Assembly: GCF_014647495.1 (NCBI RefSeq)
Contig: NZ_BMPH01000007.1
Coordinates: 117,525-181,524, forward strand
Length of the DNA stretch: 64,000 nucleotides
Reading direction: 5' to 3'
Source: Glutamicibacter protophormiae
GTDB lineage: Bacteria > Actinomycetota > Actinomycetes > Actinomycetales > Micrococcaceae
Both the position numbers and the translations under genes were made by a program. Of the stretch, positions 25,866-34,623 are shown piece after piece (positions within the stretch are counted from its first letter, which is position 1; every line of letters starts with the position of its first letter). The notes under the pieces were generated by a model that searched no databases, was not told the origin of the DNA, and saw only the letters and a list, made by a program, of their open reading frames with translations.

Positions 25866-26807
25866 TCAGCGTGCCTTGGCTGCCGCGGATCGTCGGGCGT
25901 CTCCGTATCCGGATCGCCAGAAATACGCCCCGATTGCCAGCAGCCCGCCACCGTAAATCACAGCCCACCAGGGGAATCCCGGGATCGTGGGGTCTTCGCC
26001 AGCCGCTTCGATGTCCTCGATGGGGGTCGGCGTGACCCGTTCTCCCGTGACGAGGATACGCTGGCTGTTGATCCCCAGCGGCGTGCAGGTCACCAGGGTG
26101 ACGAGATCTTCCCCGGATACCGCGTGCAGGGAGTCGGTGTCTTCCGGGTCGACCACCTTGGTCTCGCGAACTTCATAGGTGAGCACCTCGCCGAACACCT
26201 CGACGGTGAATCGATCTCCGACGCCGACCTTGTCCAGGTTTGTGAACATCTCGGCCTGCGCGAGGCCGCGGTGGGCGGTGAGCACCGAGTGGGTGTCGGC
26301 GCCGCCGATCGGCAGGCTGGAACCTTCCAGATGACCGATGCCGCGCAAGAGCGTTTCATCGCTGGTTCCGTGATAAATCGGCAGGTCGACATCGATTCCG
26401 GGGATCCGAAGGCGGGCCATGACATCCGAGGTTCCGGCGCTGAGCATGTCTTCATACCGCAAATCCGCATTGGACGTGATGCCGCTGCCGGTCGGCACAT
26501 TGGCATTCGCGTCGAGAACCACGCCGGAGCTCAGCGCGTTGTTGTAGGCCTTGGCTAGGGCCAGCTGCTGGTCGACGCCGGGCGATGCGTGCTCCAGGCT
26601 TTGGCCCATTTCCTCGATGAGCAGCGACTGGTTGTAGGAGGACAGCCAGCTGGCGGCCGAAGGATAAAGCACAACGCTCAGACCGACAACGGCAAGCAAA
26701 GAACTGGCGATCGTCAGTAAACCCGGACGCCAGCGGCGGGCGCCCCCTGCCCCACGACGCCCGCGGGCAGCGGTGCTCGCCGGAGTGGGATTCGGGGTAT
26801 CAAGCAT
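25866..26807 (-). CDS. Class C (pilin-polymerising) sortase
   Basis: This 313-residue membrane-anchored transpeptidase has an N-terminal helix (about 31-50). The catalytic domain contains His179 in LTAHRG, Cys241 in TLVTCTPLG and Arg250 in NSQRILVTGER, and a C-terminal membrane helix (about 270-290) typical of class C enzymes. It joins pilin subunits through LPXTG threonine and a pilin-motif lysine. The DPF/DPW lid motif of many class C sortases is not obvious here. It is the last gene of the pilus cluster, and a hairpin separates it from the backbone pilin gene. AGGA precedes the ATG. Confidence 0.92.
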   Translation of the reverse strand: MLDTPNPTPASTAARGRRGAGGARRWRPGLLTIASSLLAVVGLSVVLYPSAASWLSSYNQSLLIEEMGQSLEHASPGVDQQLALAKAYNNALSSGVVLDANANVPTGSGITSNADLRYEDMLSAGTSDVMARLRIPGIDVDLPIYHGTSDETLLRGIGHLEGSSLPIGGADTHSVLTAHRGLAQAEMFTNLDKVGVGDRFTVEVFGEVLTYEVRETKVVDPEDTDSLHAVSGEDLVTLVTCTPLGINSQRILVTGERVTPTPIEDIEAAGEDPTIPGFPWWAVIYGGGLLAIGAYFWRSGYGDARRSAAAKAR

Positions 26808-26840
26808 GATGTGTCCTGACGAAGATTGGGAGAATAAACG

Positions 26841-26878
26841 TGTGATGGCGGGAGAGCTGTCGCCCGCCCGCCATCACA
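26841..26878 (-). terminator. Intra-operon hairpin between pilin and sortase genes
   Basis: A perfect 12-bp stem (26841-26852 with 26867-26878) with a 14-nt loop is followed on the minus strand by CGTTTATTC. It lies 25 bases after the pilin stop and 34 before the sortase start. It is probably a partial terminator that keeps sortase below pilin level. Confidence 0.7.
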
Positions 26879-26902
26879 GGTGCTGAACCGCAGGTGCGGT
26901 TG

Positions 26903-28402
26903 CTACTTGGTTTCCTCGCGGGCTGCTCGACGGCGGCTCACGATGACCATTCCGCCGGCGACCAGCAGTACCGCAGTACCGCCGATGACCATCAGGATCT
27001 GGCCGTTGGCACCGGTCAGCGGAAGTTCAGGAACATCCTGCTGGCTGTTGACGATGGTTGCGTCGTAGACTCCGACCTCGTTGGCGCCGATCTTCACAGC
27101 AACAGGGGTGAACGCCTTGTCGCCGGTCGGGGTGACGAAACCGGCCGGGGCTTTGGTTTCCTTCAGCACGTAGCAGCGTTGGGTGGCGTCCTTCTTGTCG
27201 TGCTCGCTGTCGCTGACGTACAGGCCGGCAATGTCGATCACGCCGTTCTTGCCGCTGGTGAAGGTGTCGGTACCGTTGACTTTCAATGCCTCGCCAGTGG
27301 CTATTGCGCCGTCGCAGGTGTCGGCGTACGGCGCTTCGGCGGCGAAGACCTGGAACTTCGCGCCCTCAAGCGCAGCGTTCGTGCCCGCGGCAGTCTTCAG
27401 CGCGATCAGATCGCCCCAGTTGGTGGTGACGTCGTTCGATTCGACCTTGCCGTTGTGGCCCGGGGTGGTGATGTAGGCTTCGGCGTCGTTTTCGATCTTT
27501 CCGACTTCCTTGACCACGGCGGAGAAGGTCACGACAACCTTCTTCTCGCCCTGGGTCTTCAGCCACTTCCGGCCTGCCTCGGTGAATTCGACCTTGACTG
27601 TCTGCCCCTCGTTGGACACCGTGTAGTAGGCCGGATTGACAGCAACGCCATCCAGCTTGACGCTGGCCACGCCGGTGCCGTTCAGGCCCAGTCGGGAATC
27701 GAAGGTATCGGTGACCTCGAAGCGGGTCATGTTTTCCCCGCTCTTGGTCTTCGGAACGTCCACGGTCACCGGGAAGTTCACGACGCCGCCCAGACCCAAA
27801 TCGGACTGCGGGTCGATGGACTTGGTGATACCGGTCGTACCGTTCTTCGGGTAGACATTGACGTCGTAGAGCCAGCTGTTCTCGAACGGGGTCGGAATCG
27901 TGACCACGAAAGGCTGCGAGCGGTCGACAACCTCGGCCGGAGCGGCGGTCTCGCAGATGACGTAGGCGCCCAGCTTCAGCCCGGTCAGTGTGGTGACGCC
28001 CTTACTGTCCGTCAACGGTGCAACGATTGGCGAACCCAGGGTGTGGTTCGGAATCGAGGTACAGGCGTTGGACAGGTCCAAGTTATCCAGCTTGTCCCAG
28101 TCGCTGGTTTCCCCCAGGTTCACGTCGGTCAACTGGTAGGCGGTGAACTCAACGCCGGCAATGCCATCACTGGTGATTGCGTCGCCGCTGCCGTCCGGCT
28201 TCTGCGTAGCGTCGGTGCCGTTCTGGTGCTTGTGCTTGTTGATCTGGATCGATCCCGGGCGGTCGACGTCGATGTTGCCCACGGCGTCGCCCTGGTCAGC
28301 CAAAGCTGCACCGGCTCCCCCAAACAGGCCTGCAGCGGCAAGGGTGATGGCACCCAAACCGGACAGTACACGCTTCCCCCGAGTGTGCTTGAATTCAGCC
28401 AT
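26903..28402 (-). CDS. LPXTG-anchored major (backbone) pilin, SpaA/SpaH type
   Basis: This 499-residue protein is the pilus shaft subunit. It has a signal peptide with likely cleavage after ALA (about residue 36) and a pilin motif VNVYPKN with Lys186 as the likely cross-linking residue. CnaB-like Ig domains follow, with an E-box YVLKETKAPAGF near 415. A sorting signal LPLTG (about 465), a hydrophobic helix and an RRRAAREETK tail end the protein. The start is fixed by AAAGGA upstream of ATG 28402; the longer frame lacks a signal. It is the middle gene of the tip-backbone-sortase cluster. Confidence 0.93.
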   Translation of the reverse strand: MAEFKHTRGKRVLSGLGAITLAAAGLFGGAGAALADQGDAVGNIDVDRPGSIQINKHKHQNGTDATQKPDGSGDAITSDGIAGVEFTAYQLTDVNLGETSDWDKLDNLDLSNACTSIPNHTLGSPIVAPLTDSKGVTTLTGLKLGAYVICETAAPAEVVDRSQPFVVTIPTPFENSWLYDVNVYPKNGTTGITKSIDPQSDLGLGGVVNFPVTVDVPKTKSGENMTRFEVTDTFDSRLGLNGTGVASVKLDGVAVNPAYYTVSNEGQTVKVEFTEAGRKWLKTQGEKKVVVTFSAVVKEVGKIENDAEAYITTPGHNGKVESNDVTTNWGDLIALKTAAGTNAALEGAKFQVFAAEAPYADTCDGAIATGEALKVNGTDTFTSGKNGVIDIAGLYVSDSEHDKKDATQRCYVLKETKAPAGFVTPTGDKAFTPVAVKIGANEVGVYDATIVNSQQDVPELPLTGANGQILMVIGGTAVLLVAGGMVIVSRRRAAREETK

Positions 28403-28484
28403 TTCAGCTGTGTTCCTTTCTATTTCGCCACTGCGTCCCCAGCAAGCGGCTGCGAATGATAATGAGTAAAACTGTGAAAATTTG

Positions 28485-31175
28485 TTAGTTCTTCGGTGCG
28501 GCCGTCTTGCGACGCCACGCGACAACCCCGAGGGCCGCCAGCAGTACCGCGCCACCGCTGAAGAGGAAGGTCTGGGTTCCGGTGCCACCGGTCAGCGGCA
28601 GTTCCAGTCCTTCTCGTTGTTCGTTGGTGATCTTTCCGAGGTCCCGCACGATCTGCGCCGGAGATTCCCCGCCCACGGTGAAGGCATGCTTGCTTTCATC
28701 CAAGACGAATCCGGCAGGTGCCTTGGTCTCAATCAGCGTGTAGGTTCCCCATGCCAAATCGGTGAGCTGGAAGCCTCCGGCCTTCGGATCCTTGTCTGCA
28801 CCTGAGCACTTGCTGGCCGCCGAAGCAACGCAGTCTTCGATCGCCACCTTCGTGCCGTTGGTGCCTGGCCCGGTCAGTTCCCATTCCGAGCCCGAGAGCG
28901 CTGCGCCGTTCACATCGCTCTTAGTCCAGATCGCAGTTCCAAGAACCGGGTGCTCCGTGCAGTTAGTTACCTCGGGATCGCACACTGGATCCTCTCCGTC
29001 TGGAACCAGGAAGTTCTTCACGACAGCATTGCCGAGCTCAGCAGTCTTGATCTTGACTGAGTAGGTCACGGTCGCTTCCGATTCAGCTCCAACCTTTCCA
29101 GTGATCACGATCTGGTCTCCCCGCAGGCTTGCGTCTAAGCCATTCGTGGCCCTGAGCGAACCATCTACGTACTCGGCATCATCCAGGACATCGCGAAGGA
29201 AATCACGATGGTCCACCTCAACCTCAGCGGCTCCCGAGTTGGCGAACTTCAAGGTGTAGTTCACCGTTTGCCCAGGAGCGACCAACGTGCCCGATTCAGG
29301 ATCCGATGTCTTGCTGATACTCAGGTCCCCTGGAATCGGATGTTCTGTACAGCTCGGATCATCAGGTTCGCAAGTCTCCGGTGGGGTCTCACCGGATGGA
29401 ACGATGAAGTTCGCAGCAATACCGTCACCAAAGTTCTCCGTCTTCACTTTGACCTTGTAGGTGAGAATTAGCGGTTTATCTGGTGACACAGTCCCGGTGA
29501 CGTTGATCTTGTTTGCATTCAAAACGGCGACCAGGCCGGAGTCCGCCTTGATCGAACCAGCAATCAGATCAGCATCGTCCAAGACCCCCGCAAGGTGATC
29601 TACGTAGTCAATATCGACAGGGAAGGTACCTTTTGCAGTGAAAGTGAGCTTGTATTCAATTTCGTCGCCTGGCTGGACTTCCGTTCCGGAAGACGGGTTA
29701 GAAGACTTACCCACAATAGGTTCTGCCGGAATCATACGATTAAGAACCTGACAGCTTAATGCGTTTTCGCGATCGACATCCACTGCGAACCCGGTGGCAC
29801 CGACATTGCTCACGCTCACTTGTTTTCCTGTCACGTTGTCGATGCAAACGGCATTGGAGCCACTCTGCTGCTCGAGCGCGTACCCCAACTGCTGGCGCTC
29901 CGCGAACTGAATGGTTCGACGGTCATTCTTCAGGTCAGTGACCTTGAAGTTCACGGCTCCATTCTTAGCGGTGACGGCGCTAAGAGGTTCGACCTTGTCA
30001 ACGCTGCGCCCGTCAAACGTCCACCCCGCGGTCGGTGCGAGCTTGCCAGAAAGGTCACGGACCTGCTTGACGATGCTAACCGTTCCTTGGCAGTTCTTCA
30101 GAGCAATTTCCGATAGCTTCTGGGTCAATTCTGCATAGTTCGCGATACGGAAATAGTCGGTTCCCTCGGCTGATCCGGAGATGTCCTTGATATTGGAAAC
30201 GTTCACACCCGCGCCAACGCCCAAACCCATCACGAAGCTGCCGGAGGCCTTCAACTTGTCTGCAGCTGTTACCGCAGTCGACAGGTCGATAGCTTGGAAA
30301 GCACTACCCATGTCCACATTGCCAGTGGGAGTGGCATCCAGTCTATTCGGATTTGGGGTTCCGTAGGCAGTGGGGTTGCCGTCAGTGACGAAGAGGACGA
30401 CGTCGTACTGACCGGATGGAACTTGTCGTAGGGCGGCATCCCAGTTAGTGCCGCCGTGGTTCTCCGGAACGCGCTTGATACCAGCAATGGAATTCTTGAC
30501 AATGGTTGCACCCCGAGAAGTCGAGACCGACGTCTTGGACAGGGCCGTGTTGGTACCATCAGGGGCAAGGGAAGCAAAGGTGTAAACACCAACTGCGGAC
30601 GGGGTTCCCGTGAGTGCATTGACGACGCCCTGTGCGGCAGTCTTCGAAGATGCTACGTCACCGTTCGTCAGCGAGTTGGACAGATCCAAGACAATCGCAA
30701 CTGAAAGTCCACACTGTGCCGGAAGCTGCGGGTTCGCCAGTCGGCTTGCCATTGCGCTCGCTTTAGAAACGGGAGCGGGGCGGTCTTCGACTGCTATTGA
30801 TTCTTCCGTTAAGTTGTCATCAGGTCTCGGATAATTCTGCGCTATGGGATTACTGTCTGACTCGTTATCCGGCTCCGATAGTGTCGCTACCGGCGCGTCG
30901 GAGGCTTCCAGTGTGGATTCCGCCGAGGTGTCGCTCGTTTCCTCTCGCACGGTAGGCGTTCCATCGGCCTGGCTGTTTTCTGGAGTTTGAGCTGCTGCTG
31001 CAATAGGGCCGAACCCCACGAGCAAGGTCAGCACAAGCACAGTGGTCGAAAACAGTGCCGCGAGAGCAATGATCGCCCGACGGGGGTTCGAAGTGCGTTG
31101 CCACCCCATCGCGCGCATTTGACCCAAAATACGCGAATTTTGGGCAGCCCTGTCCCCTGATGGGTTGCCAATCAT
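28485..31175 (-). CDS. Pilus tip/adhesin with VWA domain and LPXTG signal
   Basis: This 896-residue protein has a long signal peptide (hydrophobic core about 34-60) and an acidic Ser/Thr-rich region. A von Willebrand A domain with MIDAS motif DLSNS (164-168) and a FVTDGNP strand follows (about 155-370). Then come a Cna-like domain and two tandem repeats of about 120 residues, each with a PGQTVNYTLKF-like start, VLDDA and a CTEHP end. The last domain is CnaB-like with ETKAPAGFVLDE, followed by an LPLTG sorting signal. VWA-bearing subunits sit at the tips of Gram-positive pili and mediate adhesion. GGGGA precedes ATG 31175. Base composition is less GC-rich than the flanks. Confidence 0.9.
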   Translation of the reverse strand: MIGNPSGDRAAQNSRILGQMRAMGWQRTSNPRRAIIALAALFSTTVLVLTLLVGFGPIAAAAQTPENSQADGTPTVREETSDTSAESTLEASDAPVATLSEPDNESDSNPIAQNYPRPDDNLTEESIAVEDRPAPVSKASAMASRLANPQLPAQCGLSVAIVLDLSNSLTNGDVASSKTAAQGVVNALTGTPSAVGVYTFASLAPDGTNTALSKTSVSTSRGATIVKNSIAGIKRVPENHGGTNWDAALRQVPSGQYDVVLFVTDGNPTAYGTPNPNRLDATPTGNVDMGSAFQAIDLSTAVTAADKLKASGSFVMGLGVGAGVNVSNIKDISGSAEGTDYFRIANYAELTQKLSEIALKNCQGTVSIVKQVRDLSGKLAPTAGWTFDGRSVDKVEPLSAVTAKNGAVNFKVTDLKNDRRTIQFAERQQLGYALEQQSGSNAVCIDNVTGKQVSVSNVGATGFAVDVDRENALSCQVLNRMIPAEPIVGKSSNPSSGTEVQPGDEIEYKLTFTAKGTFPVDIDYVDHLAGVLDDADLIAGSIKADSGLVAVLNANKINVTGTVSPDKPLILTYKVKVKTENFGDGIAANFIVPSGETPPETCEPDDPSCTEHPIPGDLSISKTSDPESGTLVAPGQTVNYTLKFANSGAAEVEVDHRDFLRDVLDDAEYVDGSLRATNGLDASLRGDQIVITGKVGAESEATVTYSVKIKTAELGNAVVKNFLVPDGEDPVCDPEVTNCTEHPVLGTAIWTKSDVNGAALSGSEWELTGPGTNGTKVAIEDCVASAASKCSGADKDPKAGGFQLTDLAWGTYTLIETKAPAGFVLDESKHAFTVGGESPAQIVRDLGKITNEQREGLELPLTGGTGTQTFLFSGGAVLLAALGVVAWRRKTAAPKN

Positions 31176-31400
31176 TGAAATTCCCCAAGTTCGATGGGAC
31201 GCTGGAACGCGTTAAACACCATCGGAGGCATAGGTATAACCCACACCTCATTGATCGCCCAAACCCCAAGTCAGAGCGAATCCCCAAGTATTCTTCGGCT
31301 CCCCAGCCACCCGAATGTATGTTTCTGCCGCAAGCCTATAGGCGTACTTGGAAAATTGCATACTTGAATCAACAAGTAGTTCGTAACAAAACGTAATAAT

Positions 31401-31817
31401 TCAGAGTGCCGGGTATTCAATCATCGGGCAGGTGTCCATCACGACGTCCAAGCCTGCTTCTTCGGCTCGTTTAGCCGCGCGCTGGTCTATTACCCCTAGT
31501 TGGAGCCAGATTGCCCGCGCACCGACAGCGATTGCCTGGTCTACGATTTCGCCGACTTTTTGCGAGTTGACGAAGCAGTCCACGACGTCGATCGTTCCCG
31601 GGATTTCCTCCAGCTTCTCGTAACCGGTCTGGCCGTAAACGGACTCGCCGGTGAGCGACACCGGAATGATTTCCATGCCCAGCGTGTCCTTGAGGAAACG
31701 CGCGACCGAAGGCGCAACGCGCCGCGGATTGTTGGTCAAGCCGACAACTGCCCAGCGGCCTCGATTTGTCAGCAATCGCCGGATGACTGCGGGATCGTTT
31801 ACGTGGTTGGTGCCCAT
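31401..31817 (-). CDS. CoA-binding domain protein (YccU family)
   Basis: This 138-residue Rossmann-like CoA-binding protein has WAVVGLTNNPRR, VARFLKDTLGMEIIPV, YEKLEEIPGTIDVVDCFV, AIWLQLGVID and a final VVMDTCPMIEYP, and is of normal family length. The function is unknown. The open frame continues upstream to 31904, but that part contains a terminator hairpin (31867-31902), so ATG 31817 is taken as the start. Confidence 0.88.
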   Translation of the reverse strand: MGTNHVNDPAVIRRLLTNRGRWAVVGLTNNPRRVAPSVARFLKDTLGMEIIPVSLTGESVYGQTGYEKLEEIPGTIDVVDCFVNSQKVGEIVDQAIAVGARAIWLQLGVIDQRAAKRAEEAGLDVVMDTCPMIEYPAL

Positions 31818-31866
31818 GTGCGCAACGATACCGCCGTGTTCTGCGAAAGTCTTTGGACAAGGAAAT

Positions 31867-31902
31867 GGCAGGTAGATCCCCTCCCAGTTGGATCTACCTG
31901 CC
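31867..31902 (-). terminator. Terminator of the SAM-riboswitch organosulfur operon
   Basis: A perfect 13-bp stem (GGCAGGTAGATCC with its complement; 31867-31879 and 31890-31902) with a 10-nt loop is followed by ATTTCC on the minus strand. It lies just after the monooxygenase stop at 31914. Confidence 0.85.
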
Positions 31903-31913
31903 AAGCTTTGTTC

Positions 31914-33332
31914 CTAGCCCTGATATTGCAGGCTGGCCTCGGAATTTGCAGCCGAGAATTCGGAGAAGGCGCCGCGGTACCGGGCCGCCGGATGGTTCGC
32001 CGGGAGCTTGTCGCCGCGGTTGAAGACCTTCTGGCGCAGGCTTCCCGGTGCGTACTCGCTCTGAGCCAGGCCGCGGCGGCGCAGCTCCGGAAGGACGCCC
32101 TCGATGAAGTTGTCGTAGGATCCGGGCAGCACGTGGTTCATGATATTCAGCCCATCGATCCCGGCGTCCTGCCAGCGCTCCAGCTCGTCAACGATCTGCT
32201 CCGGAGTGCCGACGATCTGCTGGGCCTTGGCGCGGTAGTTCGCCAGGTCGCGCAGGGTTGGGTTGCGGCCCGGGGTCGAGGCCAGCACTGCTTCCAGCAC
32301 TCCCTGCGCACCTTCGGTCTTCACCTCGCCCAGCGGAGTGTCCAGGTCCAGCCCACCGAGGTCGACACCGATGCCTCCCCCAATATGGGCAACGATGGCG
32401 TCAAGGTCCAGATACTCGTCATATTCGGCTTCCAGGGCCTTGGCCTCCGCTTCGGTGGAACCGACCACGAAGGAAAGCCCCGCAAAAACCTTGATGTCAT
32501 CGCGGGTGCGGCCAGCGGCTTCGAGATTGCCGATCAACTGGGCATTCTTCTTGGCGACGTATTCCGGGTGCGGAGCGAACAGGAATGTCGCTTCCGCATG
32601 CGTTGCGGCGAACTGGGATCCGCGCGGCGAGGATCCAGCCTGGAACAGGAACGGGGTCCGCTGGGCGCTGGGCAGGGTCAGGTGCGGTCCGTCGATCGAG
32701 TACAGCTGGCCTCGGTGGTTGATCTTGTTGACCTTGGACGGGTCCGCATAGATGCCCGACTCCTTGTCGGCCAGCAGCGCCCCGTCCTCCCAGGAGCCTT
32801 CCCAGAGCTTGTAGGCCGCTTCCACATATTCCTCAGCCCAGGCGTAGCGGTCGTCGTGCGCAACCAGGCTGTCGCCGCCGAAGTTGCGGTGCGCGTTCTC
32901 CAGCACGCTGGTCACGATGTTCCAGGCCACGCGGCCGTTGGACAGGTGGTCGAGCGTGGAGGCCTGGCGGGCGAACTGGAACGGGTGCGCCTGCACCACC
33001 GAGCTGGTCATGGCCAGTCCGATGTCGCTGGTGGTGGCTGACAGCGCGGAGAGCAGCACCAGCGGATCCTGGCTCGGCACCTGCAACCCCTTGCGCACCA
33101 GCGAGGCCCAGCCACCTTCGTGGTCGCCGTACAGGCCCACCACGTCGGCGAAGAACATGCTGTCGAACTTGGCGTCCTCCAGCTTCTTGGCCAGGTCCAC
33201 CCACAGCCCCAGCTCGTTGAACTGGTGCTGTTCGGCCTGAGGGTGGCGCCACATGCCGCCGAGGATGTGGCTGGAGGTATTCATCAGGAAAGCCGAAAGC
33301 AGGAAGCGCGGCCGTGATTCGAAGGTTCCCAT
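31914..33332 (-). CDS. NtaA/SnaA/DszA-type flavin-dependent monooxygenase (SeuA/SeuB-like)
   Basis: This 472-residue FMNH2-dependent monooxygenase starts FLLSAFLMNTSSHILGGMWRHP. It continues FDSMFFADVVGLYGDHEGG, LLSALSATTSDIGLAMTSSVV, TLDHLSNGRVAWNIVTSVLENAHRN-type segment, FLFQAGSSPRGSQFAATHAEATF and SEYAPGSLRQKVF. Relatives include NtaA, DszA and the C. glutamicum SeuA/SeuB enzymes for sulfonate esters. It is the last gene of the operon and follows the SfnB/SeuC-like gene by 2 bases. Together they should release sulfite or an oxidised product from an imported organosulfur compound. Needs a flavin reductase, which is not in this operon. Confidence 0.88.
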   Translation of the reverse strand: MGTFESRPRFLLSAFLMNTSSHILGGMWRHPQAEQHQFNELGLWVDLAKKLEDAKFDSMFFADVVGLYGDHEGGWASLVRKGLQVPSQDPLVLLSALSATTSDIGLAMTSSVVQAHPFQFARQASTLDHLSNGRVAWNIVTSVLENAHRNFGGDSLVAHDDRYAWAEEYVEAAYKLWEGSWEDGALLADKESGIYADPSKVNKINHRGQLYSIDGPHLTLPSAQRTPFLFQAGSSPRGSQFAATHAEATFLFAPHPEYVAKKNAQLIGNLEAAGRTRDDIKVFAGLSFVVGSTEAEAKALEAEYDEYLDLDAIVAHIGGGIGVDLGGLDLDTPLGEVKTEGAQGVLEAVLASTPGRNPTLRDLANYRAKAQQIVGTPEQIVDELERWQDAGIDGLNIMNHVLPGSYDNFIEGVLPELRRRGLAQSEYAPGSLRQKVFNRGDKLPANHPAARYRGAFSEFSAANSEASLQYQG

Positions 33333-33334
33333 GG

Positions 33335-34579
33335 CTACTTGGCTCCCTTGGCTTCGCCGATGGAGTGAAGCCCCGTCGGGATGGTTCCGTTGATGAAGTA
33401 GTCGCCGACCGAGCGGGCCTTGAAAGCGACGGGGTTGTGGGTCGCGACGGTGCGGGCGTTGCGCCAGAAGCGGTCCAGCGATTTGGAGGTGGACACCGCG
33501 GAAGCCCCGGTGACGTCGAAGAGTTCGCTGGTGGCATCCAGGACCAGCTTCGGGGTGGCCACGTGCGCCTGCTGGACCGCGAGCTCGGCGCGGACGAAGG
33601 CGGCTTCCTCGTCCAGTCCGAGGCTCGGGTCCACTGCTGCGTCCAGATCACGAGCGGCAGCGACCACGATCGATTCTGCGGCGAAGACGTTGGATGCAAG
33701 GCGTCCGACCAGTTCCTGGATCTGCGGGTCGTCCTTGAACAAAGCGCCGGAGCCGGTGTTGAAGGTGCGGGTGCGGGTGGCCACAATGTGGGCGGCTTCG
33801 TTGCGGGCGGCTTTGCCGATGCCGACCAGCACCGAAAGCAGGCACAGCTGGAAGAACGCCGGCTCCAGGGTGGAGGCCACCTTGCGCTGGATGATGTTCT
33901 GCTCGTCCACCTCGACGTCAGTGAAGATCGCGGTGCCGGTGCCGGTCAGCGGCTGGCCGAAGCCGTCCCAGTCGTCGAGGATCTGAACGCCCCGGGCGTG
34001 GCGGTCGATCACCGCGTATTGGCGTCCCTCGACACCGTCGGTGCTCGCCATGACGACTACCCAGTCAGCGAAGATCGAGCCGGTGGTGTAGTATTTCTCG
34101 CCGCGCAGCACCCACCCGGACCCGGTCTTGATGAGTTTGGTGTTGGTGCTGCCCAGCGCGTTGCCGCCGCGCTCGGTGGCGGCGTTGCCGAAGATCTCGC
34201 CGGCAAGCACACGCGGGAACCAGCGGTCCTGGAATTCCTGCGGCTGCAGGGCAATGGTCTCCACGAACGAGAAGTGGCTGCGCAGCAGGTGGGACACGTT
34301 GGAGTCGGCGGCCGACAGCTCGATGAGCAGGCGGAAAAGATGCTCGTGGTTGACCGGACTGCCGCCGTGGCTTGCCGGTACGCGCAGCGTGGTGAAACCG
34401 GCGTCCTTCAGCCACTGGACCTGTTCGAACGGCAGGACGCGGTTTTGCTCGCGCTCCCGGGCACCTTCGGCGATGCGGGCGAAGACGTCGGCGAATCGCG
34501 CGGAGAGCTGCTGGTAGGCGGCTTCGCTGCCGTAGGGTGCGGTAATGATCTGGGTCGATTCCAGGGCGTCGGTGCTCAT
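33335..34579 (-). CDS. SfnB/DszC/SeuC-like acyl-CoA-dehydrogenase-fold flavoprotein
   Basis: This 414-residue flavoprotein has the acyl-CoA dehydrogenase fold of the SfnB/DszC monooxygenase branch. Key stretches are GFTTLRVPASHGGSPVNHEHLFRLLIEL, SHLLRSHFSFVETI, FGNAATERGGNALGS, GWVLRGEKYYTTGSIFADW, DDWDGFGQPLTGTGT and NARTVATHNPVAFKARSVGDY (segments from N- to C-terminus). Relatives oxygenate sulfur or nitrogen atoms with reduced flavin rather than dehydrogenate CoA esters. ATG 34579 follows GAAAGAGA. It pairs with the DszA-like gene downstream, mirroring the pair at 46168-49003. Confidence 0.87.
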   Translation of the reverse strand: MSTDALESTQIITAPYGSEAAYQQLSARFADVFARIAEGAREREQNRVLPFEQVQWLKDAGFTTLRVPASHGGSPVNHEHLFRLLIELSAADSNVSHLLRSHFSFVETIALQPQEFQDRWFPRVLAGEIFGNAATERGGNALGSTNTKLIKTGSGWVLRGEKYYTTGSIFADWVVVMASTDGVEGRQYAVIDRHARGVQILDDWDGFGQPLTGTGTAIFTDVEVDEQNIIQRKVASTLEPAFFQLCLLSVLVGIGKAARNEAAHIVATRTRTFNTGSGALFKDDPQIQELVGRLASNVFAAESIVVAAARDLDAAVDPSLGLDEEAAFVRAELAVQQAHVATPKLVLDATSELFDVTGASAVSTSKSLDRFWRNARTVATHNPVAFKARSVGDYFINGTIPTGLHSIGEAKGAK

Positions 34580-34623
34580 AGTATCTCTTTCGGAATTCAG
34601 TGAAATAAGTGGTTCTTGGAAAT

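Noticed and set aside
26894..28459. 521-residue plus-strand open frame over the pilin gene
   Set aside because: The minus strand encodes a clear LPLTG pilin with signal peptide and ribosome-binding site.
31818..31904. N-terminal extension of the CoA-binding protein
   Set aside because: The segment consists largely of a terminator hairpin; homology starts at 31817.
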